Of a stretch of 64,000 bases of DNA, positions 8,056 through 16,413 are shown one piece after another (within the stretch, counting starts at the first letter, position 1; each line of letters opens with the position of its first letter). Below the pieces are notes generated by a model that was not told the DNA's origin, ran no database searches, and saw nothing but the letters and a program-made list of their open reading frames with translations. Position numbers and translations under genes: made by a program. The stretch lies in assembly GCA_021845645.1 (NCBI GenBank), contig JAJZVM010000004.1:97077-161076 (forward strand), in the 5' to 3' direction. Source of the stretch: Bacillota bacterium (lineage in GTDB: Bacteria; Bacillota_E; JAJZYS01; JAJYTV01).

Positions 8056-9684
8056 TCAGATGGCCATGCGGCGCAGCTCCTCGAGTCGATCGAGATGGGC
8101 CTGCCGCGCACAGGACGCGACCTGCCGCGCGATCTCGTCCTGCGACCAGCCGAGCAGCGGCGCGAGGCGCTCAGCTACCGGCCGCAGGACGGCGAGGGGC
8201 TCCGGGAAGCCGCCGAACCAGAGGAGTCCCGTACGCCGGACCAGGAGGTCCGCGAGGTCGAACACCTCCTCGCGCTCCGCCGCCCAGTCCACCTCGCCCC
8301 AGACGAGCCCAAGCCCCTCCCGGACCGGTGCAAGGCCGTCAGGCCGGCCCGAGGCGTAGCGCAGCACCTCTCTCGCCGACGGTCCGTGCCGCTCCACGAG
8401 TTCCGCGGCCTGCAGCTGCATGAGGTGGTAGTCGGCCGTGAGTTCCCGCACGCAGGTCTCAGGGTCGAACGGCGGCCCGGTTGTCGCGTGCGGCACTGCC
8501 TGCAGGCCGATGCCCGCCTGCGCAAGCAGCCGCAGGGTGTCGGCGGCCACGCTGCGAAAGCCGGTGAGCTTGCCGCCGCGCACGCTGATCAGCCCGTCAG
8601 GGCGCACCTCGATCGACCTGCGCCGGGAGAGCTCGCGCGTGTTCGCCTGTCCCAGGCGTGCGACGAGGGGACGCACGCCCGCCCAGACGGCCAGGAGGTC
8701 CCTGGCCGAGAGATCCGCGCCGGGAAAGGCTGACCGCACCACGGAGAACAGGTAGCGCACGTCCTCTTCGGGCACGTCGGGCTGGGCGGGATCGCCCTGG
8801 CACAGGCGGTCCGTGGTGCCCACGTAGGTCACGCGGCCGCGCGGGACCGCGAAGGTGTTGCCGCCGTCCGGCGCGCTGAGGGCCACCGCCTGCCGCAGCG
8901 GCAGGCGCTCGCGCGCGAAGACGAGATGGCAGCCGCGCCCGAACGCGACCGGCATGCCGCCAGGGTCGACCTCGCCCGCCCAAGGGCCGGCCGCGTTCAC
9001 CGCGGCCTGCACGCGCACCGTCTGGCGCCGGCCGCTCTCGCCGTCCTCGAGCTCCACCGTCCCGCCCTGCCGCGTCAGGTCAAGGGCCGTGGCCCGGACG
9101 CGGCTCAGCGCGACGGCCCCCGCGTCGCGCGCCGCCTGCACCACCGTATAGACAAGCCGGGCGTCGTCCGTGCGGGCTTCGAAGTAGGCGACGCCGCCCG
9201 CGAGGTCCGGGCGCGCGAGGCCGCCCTCCAGCGTCAGCACGCCGTCCGGTCCCAGCAGCCGCCTGCGGTGTCTCGGCTCGACCCCCGTGAGCCGGTCGTA
9301 GAGCCAGACGCCTGCGCCGAGCGCCCATAGCGGCATGCCGCGCCGGCGATAGACGGGGATGAGGAACGGCAGCGGCTGCACGAGGTGCGGCCACAGCCGC
9401 TCCAGCACCTCGCGCTCGCGTCCCACCTCCCGCACCAGGCCCACTTCCCCGCGCGGCAGGTAGCGCAGGCCGCCGTGGACCAGCTTGGACGACCGCGACG
9501 AGGTGCCGCCCGCCCAGTCGCGGGCCTCGACGAGCAGCGTTCTTACGCCGTGCAGCGCTGCCTGCCAGGCGATGCCGGCGCCCGTGATGCCGCCGCCGAT
9601 CACGATCAGGTCGATGCCGGCGCTCCCGATTGCCGCCCAGTCCTGACGCCGCCGCGTGCGCCAGAGGGCCTCCGCCGCCGGCAT
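8056..9684 (-). CDS. glpD: FAD-dependent glycerol-3-phosphate dehydrogenase
   Basis: A 542-residue aerobic-type flavoprotein that oxidises sn-glycerol-3-phosphate to dihydroxyacetone phosphate and passes electrons to quinone at the membrane. IDLIVIGGGITGAGIA (24-39) is the FAD dinucleotide loop; GGTSSRSSKLVHGGLRYL is the family signature, followed by AAVNAAGPWA and the second signature SVRGGKLTGFRSVA. The C-terminal helical domain is complete. Its ATG shares a base with the stop of the upstream flavoprotein (TGATG), so the two are coupled. Pairing with a regulator and flavoprotein rather than glpF/glpK is unusual. Confidence 0.95.
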   Translation of the reverse strand: MPAAEALWRTRRRQDWAAIGSAGIDLIVIGGGITGAGIAWQAALHGVRTLLVEARDWAGGTSSRSSKLVHGGLRYLPRGEVGLVREVGREREVLERLWPHLVQPLPFLIPVYRRRGMPLWALGAGVWLYDRLTGVEPRHRRRLLGPDGVLTLEGGLARPDLAGGVAYFEARTDDARLVYTVVQAARDAGAVALSRVRATALDLTRQGGTVELEDGESGRRQTVRVQAAVNAAGPWAGEVDPGGMPVAFGRGCHLVFARERLPLRQAVALSAPDGGNTFAVPRGRVTYVGTTDRLCQGDPAQPDVPEEDVRYLFSVVRSAFPGADLSARDLLAVWAGVRPLVARLGQANTRELSRRRSIEVRPDGLISVRGGKLTGFRSVAADTLRLLAQAGIGLQAVPHATTGPPFDPETCVRELTADYHLMQLQAAELVERHGPSAREVLRYASGRPDGLAPVREGLGLVWGEVDWAAEREEVFDLADLLVRRTGLLWFGGFPEPLAVLRPVAERLAPLLGWSQDEIARQVASCARQAHLDRLEELRRMAI

Positions 9685-11081
9685 CAGTCGGGCCAGAGGA
9701 CCCCGGGGTTCAGGAGGTGCCCGGGATCCATGACCGACCGCAGCGCCTGCAGTAGCCCGATCTCTTCCCTGCGCTCGTGCCAGGTCCAGTCCTTGCGCAT
9801 CCTCCCGACGCCGTGATGGTGGCCGACGCTGGCTCCAGCCGCCGCAGCGGCGCCCAGCAGCCTATCCCAGATGCGGCGCTGCAGTTCGCCCGCATCGCCG
9901 TCCGGCCGCGGCACAGCGCCCACCGTGAAGTAGAGGCTCGCGCCGCTCGCCTCGGCGTGGGCCGCGTGGCCGAACGCCGCCACCACCTCCGGTACGCTGC
10001 GCATCGCCTCGATGCCCGCCTCGTAGACAGCCGCGAGGTCAGGCCAGACAGCGCCGCACTCGATCGTGTCGACCAGCACGCCCGCAGAGAGGTAGCGGTC
10101 CCACGCCGAGACGTCGTTGCGGGCGGCGAGCCAGTGGCGCCCGATCTCCTCGCCGAGCGGCGTCGCGCCGCACTCGGTGGCGATGCGGTCTGCGGCAGCC
10201 GCACCGCCGGCCGCCACCTCCGCCGCGCCGAGGCAGGAACAGAGCAGCAGGGCGCCTGCCCCTGCCTGCGGCAGGAGCTGCGGAAAGCTGTGCAGGGCAT
10301 CATCCCGGTCGTAGAGCCGGATGACCCCGAGCGGCAGTCCCGTCCGCGTCAGCCGGCGCATGGCCTCGATGCCGGCAAAGACTCCTGCGAAGGCGTAGCT
10401 GCGCAGCACCTCCGCCTCGGGCAGGGGCCACGCGCTGAGCGTGACCGACGTGATGACGCCCAGGGTGCCCTCAGCTCCAACGAGCAGCGGCCAGGCCTCG
10501 GGACCCAGCGAGCGGCGCGGCGCGCGCCCGAGGCGCAGGCGCTCGCCGCCGGCTGTGACCATCTCGACGCTCGCGATCATCTGCTCGATGTTGCCGTAGC
10601 GGGTCGAGTACTGGCCGCTGCTGCGCGTCGCGACGAGTCCGCCGAGGCTTGCGAGGGCGATCGACTGCGGGTAGTGGCCCAAGGTCAGCCCCTCGGCCGC
10701 CAGCCGCTCCTCGAGTTTGCCGAGCAGGCAGCCCGCCTGCGCGGTGACGAGGCCGCTCTCGCGGTCCACAGGGCCGATCGCGTCAAGCCCGCGCACGTCG
10801 AGGACGATGTCGGTAGGCGCCGCCTCGATCCCGCCGACCACCCCCGAGCCGCCGCCGCGCACCACGACGTGCAGAGCGCGCGCTCCCGCAAAGCGCATCA
10901 GCGCCGCAACGTCCTCGGGCGTCTCGGCCCGCAGCACGGCGGCCGGCAGCGCGAGCGACTCGCCACGCAAGGACCGCATCTGGCGCACGGGGCTCAGGTC
11001 TCCCGCGACCTCGGCCCGTGCCTGCCGCCCCAGTGCCGCACGCCGGCCAAAGAGGTCCACCAGTTCCTGCGTCCACTCCAC
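9684..11081 (-). CDS. FAD-binding oxidase/synthase, alkyl-DHAP-synthase-like
   Basis: A 465-residue PCMH-type flavoprotein (FAD_binding_4 then FAD-oxidase C-terminal domain). HVVVRGGGSGVVGG is the FAD pyrophosphate loop; SIALASLGGLVATRSSGQYS and TRYGNIEQMI follow the pattern of alkylglycerone-phosphate synthases, as does HHHGVGRMR at 421-429, whose His run is catalytic in that enzyme. Glycolate or D-lactate oxidase subunits share the fold but usually lack the HHH run. GTG 11081 is the start: AAGGAGG lies just upstream and a palindromic operator sits behind it. Coupled to glpD, whose product DHAP is a precursor in ether-lipid synthesis. Reaction not proven. Confidence 0.82.
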   Translation of the reverse strand: MEWTQELVDLFGRRAALGRQARAEVAGDLSPVRQMRSLRGESLALPAAVLRAETPEDVAALMRFAGARALHVVVRGGGSGVVGGIEAAPTDIVLDVRGLDAIGPVDRESGLVTAQAGCLLGKLEERLAAEGLTLGHYPQSIALASLGGLVATRSSGQYSTRYGNIEQMIASVEMVTAGGERLRLGRAPRRSLGPEAWPLLVGAEGTLGVITSVTLSAWPLPEAEVLRSYAFAGVFAGIEAMRRLTRTGLPLGVIRLYDRDDALHSFPQLLPQAGAGALLLCSCLGAAEVAAGGAAAADRIATECGATPLGEEIGRHWLAARNDVSAWDRYLSAGVLVDTIECGAVWPDLAAVYEAGIEAMRSVPEVVAAFGHAAHAEASGASLYFTVGAVPRPDGDAGELQRRIWDRLLGAAAAAGASVGHHHGVGRMRKDWTWHERREEIGLLQALRSVMDPGHLLNPGVLWPD

Positions 11082-11098
11082 GGCACTACCGCCTCCTT

Positions 11099-11118
11099 GT
11101 GTACAGAATATTGTACAC
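11099..11118 (-). promoter_or_regulatory. Palindromic operator over the flavoprotein/glpD promoter
   Basis: GTGTACA (11099-11105), six bases, then TGTACAC (11112-11118): a perfect 7-base inverted repeat. On the minus strand it contains TACAAT (11115-11110), a good -10 element, and it ends right where the AAGGAGG ribosome site begins. A repressor bound here would block transcription of the flavoprotein and glpD. The adjacent YhfZ-type regulator is the obvious candidate. Confidence 0.6.
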
Positions 11119-11205
11119 TCTGGGCGGCGTATACCTGCCGGGTGGGCTGATCGCGACGGGAGGGGCCCACGCCGACCGGCGCCGGCGCAAGCATCCTTTG
11201 GTCCG

Positions 11206-12114
11206 CTACTCGCTCGGCTCGCGGGCTCCGGACAAGACCTCGCCCTGGACGGCCGCGATCGCCTCGGCCGAGAGGGCGTGACGCAGCAGGGCGCGTGCGG
11301 CCCTGTCGCCGCGGCGCAGCAGCAGCACGGCCCGGTCGGCGCCTGCGGGAAGCTCAGATCCAAGCGGCAGCAGGTGCAGGCCCTCGTGTGCGGGCAGTAC
11401 GTCCTGTGGCCAGACGACCGCATCCACCTCGCCGTTCGCCACCGCCGCCTGCATGCGCAGATAGGGGAGTTCGACGAACTCCACCTCCACACCCGACGGC
11501 GTCAGCAGCCGGGGAAGGCGGGACTGGTCGGTCGACGCCGGGTCGGTACCGATGCGCAGGCGCGCCGGCCACGTCTGGAAGTCGTGCCGCACGAGCCAGC
11601 CCTGGCCTGCGGCGTAGCTCTCCGGGCCGAGCCGCAGCAGCGCCTCGCACTCGCACCCTGCCGCGTCGGCCTCCTCCGCGGCCAGAGCCGAGACGACGGC
11701 CATGTCCGCCCGGCCGGCCCTGAGCGCCTCGATGCGGCTGCGGGCGCCGCGCATGTACGCGAGGCTGTGATCGACGGGACTTTGGCGCAGGAGCTCCGCG
11801 ATGGCCGTGGCCAGGCCCATCACGCGGCGGGAGTAGGGGAAGGGCAGGAGCAGCATCAGGCCCCGCCGGCCAGCCGCGGCCCACAGTCCCGCAGGGTCGC
11901 ACGCCACGAGCCGGCTCGCCGACGCTCCGCGCGCGTCGGTGAGGAGACCTGCCTCGGCACGCAGCAGATCGAGGGCCGCCTGGACCGTTCCGCGGCCGAC
12001 GCCGAACCGCGCGGACAGCTGCGCGATGCTCGGGATCTCCTCTCCAGGAGCTATCTCCAGCAGCAGGGTCGCAAGCTCCTGCGTCACTTGGCCGCGCTTG
12101 AGCAGGTAGCCCAG
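11206..12114 (-). CDS. YhfZ-type transcriptional regulator (winged HTH + binding-protein-like domain)
   Basis: About 302 residues. The N-terminal third is a GntR-like helix-turn-helix: IPSIAQLSARFGVGRGTVQ is followed by AALDLLRAEAG and a degraded wing. The rest matches the YhfZ C-terminal domain, with LPFPYSRRVMGLATAI, LAYMRGARSRIEAL and VVSALAAEEA in order, ending in a periplasmic-binding-like fold that likely senses a small ligand. No ATG/GTG/TTG lies at the expected start; AAGGAGG (12130-12124) is nine bases before CTG 12114, so CTG initiation is proposed. GTG 12087 is the fallback. It sits upstream of the flavoprotein-glpD pair, 124 bases away. Confidence 0.75.
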   Translation of the reverse strand: MGYLLKRGQVTQELATLLLEIAPGEEIPSIAQLSARFGVGRGTVQAALDLLRAEAGLLTDARGASASRLVACDPAGLWAAAGRRGLMLLLPFPYSRRVMGLATAIAELLRQSPVDHSLAYMRGARSRIEALRAGRADMAVVSALAAEEADAAGCECEALLRLGPESYAAGQGWLVRHDFQTWPARLRIGTDPASTDQSRLPRLLTPSGVEVEFVELPYLRMQAAVANGEVDAVVWPQDVLPAHEGLHLLPLGSELPAGADRAVLLLRRGDRAARALLRHALSAEAIAAVQGEVLSGAREPSE

Positions 12115-12286
12115 GTCGTGATGCCTCCTTCCGGCAGGGCATTCGGCCAAGGCGGCCGGCACTCCTGTCGTCCCGCCGGCCGCGCAAACCGCGGCGATCT
12201 TGCCGCACCGCAAGGAAACGGAGACCCGTGTGGCCAATCCTCTTCCAGGAATCTGCCAAGACGGAACTGCGAAGGAGTTCCTGCGG

Positions 12287-13027
12287 TTGTCGTTCAGCGT
12301 CATCGTGCCGACGACCCGTCCCGACCTTCTGCCGCGGGCCCTGCGCTCCATCGCCGACCAGCGCGTGCCGCCCGGCGAGGTGCTGGTGCTGCATGACGGC
12401 GGGCCGCCCCTCGACCTGGGTGCCTGGCCCTTTCCGCTGCGCAGCTACGGCATCATGCCCCGTCTGGGCCCCGCGCTGGCGCGCAACGTGCTGGCTGCGA
12501 CGGCCAGGGAGGACCGGCTCGCCTTCCTGGACGACGACGACGTCTGGCTGCCAGACCATCTTGCCCGCCTGGGCGGGGCCGACGCGGCGGGCCTCGCGTT
12601 CACCGATGCCTGGCTCCACCACGACGTCGAGGGCTGGACGCGCCTCTTTGCCTTCAGCTTCACGCCGGAGCTCCTGCGCAGGACGAACCCCATCATCCTG
12701 TCGACGGTCGGCCTCGGCCGCGCCGCCTTCTGGCAGGTCGGCGGATTCGACGCGTCGCTCGCCCGCTACGAGGCCTGGGACCTCTTCCTCCGCCTGCAGG
12801 CGGCCGGCACCCGTCTGCAGCGGATCGCGGGCCCGGACGTCCACTACCACTATTCCCGCCGTTCGCTCACGGCGGACGACGCGGCCATGGCGCAGGCGTT
12901 CTCGGCCTTCTGTCAGAGGCACGGCCTACTCCTTGGGCGCAAGAGCTTTGCGAGCATGCTCGACGATCCCGAGCTCCAGACTGTCCGCCTGGAAGACGCG
13001 GGCGGCGCAGCCACGGAAACGGAGTGA
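12287..13027 (+). CDS. Family 2 glycosyltransferase
   Basis: A 246-residue GT-A fold glycosyltransferase. It opens MSFSVIVPTTRPDLLPRAL, the standard beta-1 strand; LAFLDDDDVWLP holds the DxD-type metal/nucleotide-sugar motif, and the central FDASLARYEAWDLFLRL segment is the acceptor-side region of GT2 enzymes. It transfers a sugar from a nucleotide-sugar donor; donor and acceptor are unknown. TTG 12287 is chosen because AAGGAG is nine bases upstream and the fold starts immediately; GTG 12230 would add 19 residues. No membrane segment, so cytoplasmic. First of a plus-strand group of coupled genes. Confidence 0.85.
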   Translation: MSFSVIVPTTRPDLLPRALRSIADQRVPPGEVLVLHDGGPPLDLGAWPFPLRSYGIMPRLGPALARNVLAATAREDRLAFLDDDDVWLPDHLARLGGADAAGLAFTDAWLHHDVEGWTRLFAFSFTPELLRRTNPIILSTVGLGRAAFWQVGGFDASLARYEAWDLFLRLQAAGTRLQRIAGPDVHYHYSRRSLTADDAAMAQAFSAFCQRHGLLLGRKSFASMLDDPELQTVRLEDAGGAATETE

Positions 13028-13245
13028 TCTCCTTGAGCTCGCGGTCCCTGCGGAGGATCGCACCGCTGGCGCTCGTGACGGCCCCGCGGCAGCTTGCGTT
13101 TCCGACCATCGGCCGGGTCAGGCCCTGCGGCTGGCCCGGCGTCACGCGTATCCTTCGCCGCACGGCCGCCTCGCCGGGCGGTCGGCCGTCACGGGCCAAG
13201 CCGCGGGCCAGGCGGAACGGGGGGCGCATATGCCTGAGTCGCTGA
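13024..13245 (+). CDS. Small basic hypothetical protein
   Basis: A 73-residue ORF filling the gap between the glycosyltransferase and the HEAQH protein. Its GTG start overlaps the upstream stop (GTGA), a GGAG lies just before, and its end overlaps the next gene by 16 bases. About 89 percent of its codons end in G or C. The product is rich in Arg, with a short hydrophobic stretch IAPLALVTAP near the N-terminus and two cysteines. No family is recognised. Position and codon use favour a real gene, but a chance open frame in GC-rich DNA is possible. Confidence 0.4.
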   Translation: MISLSSRSLRRIAPLALVTAPRQLAFPTIGRVRPCGWPGVTRILRRTAASPGGRPSRAKPRARRNGGRICLSR

Positions 13246-14192
13246 GCGCGGTGCCGGGCACCTTGCGCACGCGCGAGATCCTCTACCCATGTCTCAAGGG
13301 CTCGGTGCAGGAGACCTACGACCTTCTCCTCGCGGCCGGCTCGCAGCGCCCCGTCCTCGAGAACCTGCGCAGAAGGTACTTCCGGCGCTTCTTCGCCCCG
13401 CGGGAGTACTGGCGCTTCCCGACCTCAGACCCCTGGATCCGCCAGGTCCTCACCGCGTACTACCGCTACCTGAGGTGGGTGCTCACCGGCGGCGCCCAGG
13501 CCATGGCGGAGGATCGCCTCTACCGGGAGCTGCTCGGTGTGCTCCCCGTCCCGGGAGCGTCCTACCCCACGCTCGACGACCTCGAGGACGTCGCGGCAGT
13601 CGCGTTCGAGGCCAGGGGATACCGCTTCGTCGGGGGCTACACGCCGCCCTACCGCGGCCCCTACATCTGGCGTCAGACGCGGGAAGCGGTCTACGACATC
13701 GAGATACCCGAGGGGCATGAGCGGGTCACGGCATACCTCTGCAGCGGCTTTCTGCTCTGCGGCTGGCTCGATTTCGCCACCTTCGGCCGCATCGGCACCG
13801 GCGGCTGGGCGAAGCCCGAGGGCATCTACCTCGTGCGCCACCGCTTCCGCAGCCTTCACTCGAAGCAGTTCACGGTCGGCTTCCTCCGGCACGAAGCCCA
13901 GCACGTGCGCGACCTGCGCCGATTCCCTGCGCTGCCGGCGGAAGACCTCGAGTACCGCGCCAAACTCGTGGAGCTGATCTACGCGCCGTCGCGCCGGCAG
14001 GTGGAGCTCTGGCGGCTGGGCGCGCTTCCCGATCGCGAGAATGCGCACGCCTACTCCGCCTACCGTCTGCTCCAGGACCTCGACGCGGCGGCTCCTTCCC
14101 ACAGTTGGCGTCCGGCGCGCATGTCCGCCACCGCGCGCGACCTGCTCGTCCGCGACACGCGGCGCCTGCTCGAGGACGCCGAAGACCTCTGA
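13230..14192 (+). CDS. Uncharacterised protein with HExxH-type motif
   Basis: A 320-residue protein of no family I recognise. The middle (125-200) looks like beta-rich domain sequence (GYRFVGGYTPPYRGPYIWRQ). At 221-225 is HEAQH, followed by E241 in LEYRAKLVEL, a spacing seen in zinc metallopeptidases of the gluzincin type; this makes a metal-dependent hydrolase possible. There is no signal peptide. The ATG at 13230 lies inside the end of the small ORF upstream and has only a weak GGGG ribosome site, consistent with coupling. Metallopeptidase activity is inference from one motif. Confidence 0.65.
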   Translation: MPESLSAVPGTLRTREILYPCLKGSVQETYDLLLAAGSQRPVLENLRRRYFRRFFAPREYWRFPTSDPWIRQVLTAYYRYLRWVLTGGAQAMAEDRLYRELLGVLPVPGASYPTLDDLEDVAAVAFEARGYRFVGGYTPPYRGPYIWRQTREAVYDIEIPEGHERVTAYLCSGFLLCGWLDFATFGRIGTGGWAKPEGIYLVRHRFRSLHSKQFTVGFLRHEAQHVRDLRRFPALPAEDLEYRAKLVELIYAPSRRQVELWRLGALPDRENAHAYSAYRLLQDLDAAAPSHSWRPARMSATARDLLVRDTRRLLEDAEDL

Positions 14193-14285
14193 GCCGTCAA
14201 GCAGGCCATTCCTCAGCACCTGTGACTGAGGATCCGAGCCTCGCCGGGGCGCACGCACCCTGACCACCCCTGTCGAAGGTGGCCG

Positions 14286-14589
14286 ATGCCCGATCCATAC
14301 CGCGTCCTCGGCGTGCGCCGGGGAGCCAGCGATGATGAGATACGCAGGGCCTACCGGCGGCGGGCGAGGGCCTGCCACCCGGACACCGCCCCCTCGGGCC
14401 CGCGAGGCGATGCACGAGCGCTTTCTGCAGCTCCGGGAGGCGTGCCTCGTGCTGTCAGACCCCGTGCGGCGCAAGGCGCTCGACCTGCAGCTGCAGGCGG
14501 GGGGGCGGCCATGGCGCCGCCGCCGGCAGGACGAGGCGGAGTTCCTCGACGCCTTCTTCATGCACCTGCTGCGCGGCATGATGCGCTGA
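14286..14589 (+). pseudogene. J-domain (DnaJ-like) gene, split by a frameshift
   Basis: The J-domain is coded in two frames. From ATG 14286 the first frame gives YRVLGVRRGASDDEIRRAYR with the intact HPD motif; the rest of the domain, EAMHERFLQLREACLVLSDP and a short C-terminal tail ending at 14589, is in the +1 frame. Dropping one C from the five-C run at 14389-14393 joins them into an ordinary protein of about 100 residues, HPDTAPRAREAMHERF at the joint. It is either a sequencing error, a true pseudogene or slippage. J-proteins stimulate Hsp70 ATPase; this one has no other recognised domain. Confidence 0.75.
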
Positions 14590-14594
14590 GCGGT

Positions 14595-15431
14595 TCAGAT
14601 CTGACGCCTCGCGAGCCCCCAGATGCCGAGTGCCAGCACGAGGGCCGTCCAGATCGCCGCCCAGACGAACACCGCAGGCGGCTGGGGCGCGAGGGCGACG
14701 AACGGGCCACCGGAGAACATGCCGAAGCTGCGGGCCAAGACGAGCAGGCCCGGCGGCTCCAGGCAGTACTCCGCGGCCTGCCAGAGCGCGTTCGTCGGCA
14801 GCAGGACCTTGCCGATCTCCCCCACCGTCATGAGCGAAGGGTACTTGAGCGCCACGCCCATCAGGTCGACGGTGCCGAGCATCCACGCGAGGAAGAAACC
14901 GACCGTCGCGATGACGGCGGAGGTGACCGCCGACAGCCGCGTCGCGAGGGATAGGCTTAAGGTCATGAGGAGGAGCGCCTGGCCCGTGATCAGCGCGAGC
15001 GCGGCCACAGGATCGGGCGGGGCGTAGCCGGACACGCGGCTCACGACGAGGATCTCGCCGCTGCCGGCCAGGAGCGCGAAGGTCCCCACCACGACCGCGA
15101 GGCCGAGCCACTTGCCCAAGATGTAGCTCGCGCGGCGCAGCGGCCGCGCGAGGATGGCGGCCACCACGCCGGACTCGATCTCGCCCGCCACGGCGGCGGC
15201 CGCGTTGAACACGGCCGTGAGAGCCAGCATGCCGGTGAACAGCAGCATCAGGAAGAGCATCAGCACGGAGAACTGCGCGAGGCGCTCCACGCCCTGCAAC
15301 GCACTGAGTCGGCTGATCTCCGCGAACGCCCAGCCGGTGAAGCCCACGAGCAGCAGGGTGGCGCCGAAGAGGGCGAGCGTCAGGCGCCGGCGCAGGCTCT
15401 CGACGATGGTGAGGCGGCAGATTTCGAGCAT
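14595..15431 (-). CDS. ABC-2 type transporter permease
   Basis: A 278-residue membrane protein with about six hydrophobic segments of the ABC-2/NatB-like permease class. The N-terminal amphipathic start MLEICRLTIVESLRRRLTL and the cytoplasmic loop AGEIESGVVAAILARPLRRA, followed by a glycine-rich helix, are typical of these exporters. Its ATG shares a base with the stop of the ATPase gene (TGATG), so it is translated with it. Together they form an export or self-protection pump; the cargo is unknown. It converges on the J-domain gene, with five bases between the stops. Confidence 0.88.
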   Translation of the reverse strand: MLEICRLTIVESLRRRLTLALFGATLLLVGFTGWAFAEISRLSALQGVERLAQFSVLMLFLMLLFTGMLALTAVFNAAAAVAGEIESGVVAAILARPLRRASYILGKWLGLAVVVGTFALLAGSGEILVVSRVSGYAPPDPVAALALITGQALLLMTLSLSLATRLSAVTSAVIATVGFFLAWMLGTVDLMGVALKYPSLMTVGEIGKVLLPTNALWQAAEYCLEPPGLLVLARSFGMFSGGPFVALAPQPPAVFVWAAIWTALVLALGIWGLARRQI

Positions 15432-16354
15432 CAGCGCACCTCCAGCCAGTCGAGGAACCGCTGCTCGAGGCTCGTGCGCAGAGCCCGCACCGCGTGGATG
15501 CGGCCGCCGCCGCGCACGATCGCGGCCACGAGCTCGGGCACGTCCCCTTCCGCCATGTCCCTGAAGCGCACCGTGCGGCCCTCTGCGGGGCTGCCACCGA
15601 GGAGTGCGATCTCGTCGGCGGTCATCCCCTCCATCTCCACCTCGACGCCCTTCGCCTGCAGGAGTTCCTCCAGCCGTCCCTGGGCGATCACCCGGCCGCG
15701 GTCGAGCACCGCCACCTCGTCGCACACCGCCTCGATCTCCGTCAGCAGGTGCGAGTTGAGAAACACCGTGACGCCGCTGGCCTTGAGCCCCTGGATGATC
15801 TGGCGCACCTCATGCCGCCCCACGGGGTCGAGCGCCGACGTCGGCTCGTCGAGCACGACCAGGTCCGGCGTGCCGAGAAGCGCCACCGCGAGGCCGAGGC
15901 GCTGCTGCATGCCCTTCGAGAACGTGCCGACGCGCCGCAGGCCATCGGCTGCCAGACCCACCGTCTCCAGCGCGCGATCGACCGCCTCAGCCCGCATGGT
16001 CCTGCCGATGCCCGCGAGCGCCGCGTGCGAGCACAGCACCTCGCGACCGCTCAGCCAGTCCTGATAGCGAAACAGCTCCGGCAGGTACCCGATGCGCCGC
16101 CGCGCGACCGGATCTCCGACCGGCCGCCCGAGCACCATGGCTTCCCCGGCCGTCGGCCGGACGAGCCCGAGCAGCAGCTTCACGGCGGTCGTCTTGCCCG
16201 CGCCGTTCGGGCCGAGAAAGCCGAAGACGCTGCCAGCCGGCACGGTGAGGCTGAGCCCGTGCAGCGCGAGGCGCGCGCCGTAGCGCCGCTCGAGCAGTTC
16301 GGTGCGGATCACGGGGCCCGCCGATGCGGCGGTTGCGCTCTCTTGTGCCGCCAC
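15431..16354 (-). CDS. ABC transporter ATP-binding protein (exporter type)
   Basis: A 307-residue ABC ATPase. Walker A is GPNGAGKTT (49-57), the signature is FSKGMQQRLG, Walker B is LVVLDEPTSALDP and the H-loop is NSHLL. The extra C-terminal region (about 220-307, with VEVEMEGMTADEIALL) is common in ABC-2 drug or Na+ exporter ATPases. The start is GTG 16354, with GGGAGGAT upstream. It forms a two-gene operon with the ABC-2 permease and is separated from the sigma-factor operon behind it by a strong hairpin. Confidence 0.92.
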   Translation of the reverse strand: MAAQESATAASAGPVIRTELLERRYGARLALHGLSLTVPAGSVFGFLGPNGAGKTTAVKLLLGLVRPTAGEAMVLGRPVGDPVARRRIGYLPELFRYQDWLSGREVLCSHAALAGIGRTMRAEAVDRALETVGLAADGLRRVGTFSKGMQQRLGLAVALLGTPDLVVLDEPTSALDPVGRHEVRQIIQGLKASGVTVFLNSHLLTEIEAVCDEVAVLDRGRVIAQGRLEELLQAKGVEVEMEGMTADEIALLGGSPAEGRTVRFRDMAEGDVPELVAAIVRGGGRIHAVRALRTSLEQRFLDWLEVR

Positions 16355-16413
16355 GCCAATCCTCCCAGGGCTCGTATGCCATCCATCTTGTGGGTGGACG
16401 CCGTATTGCGCAA

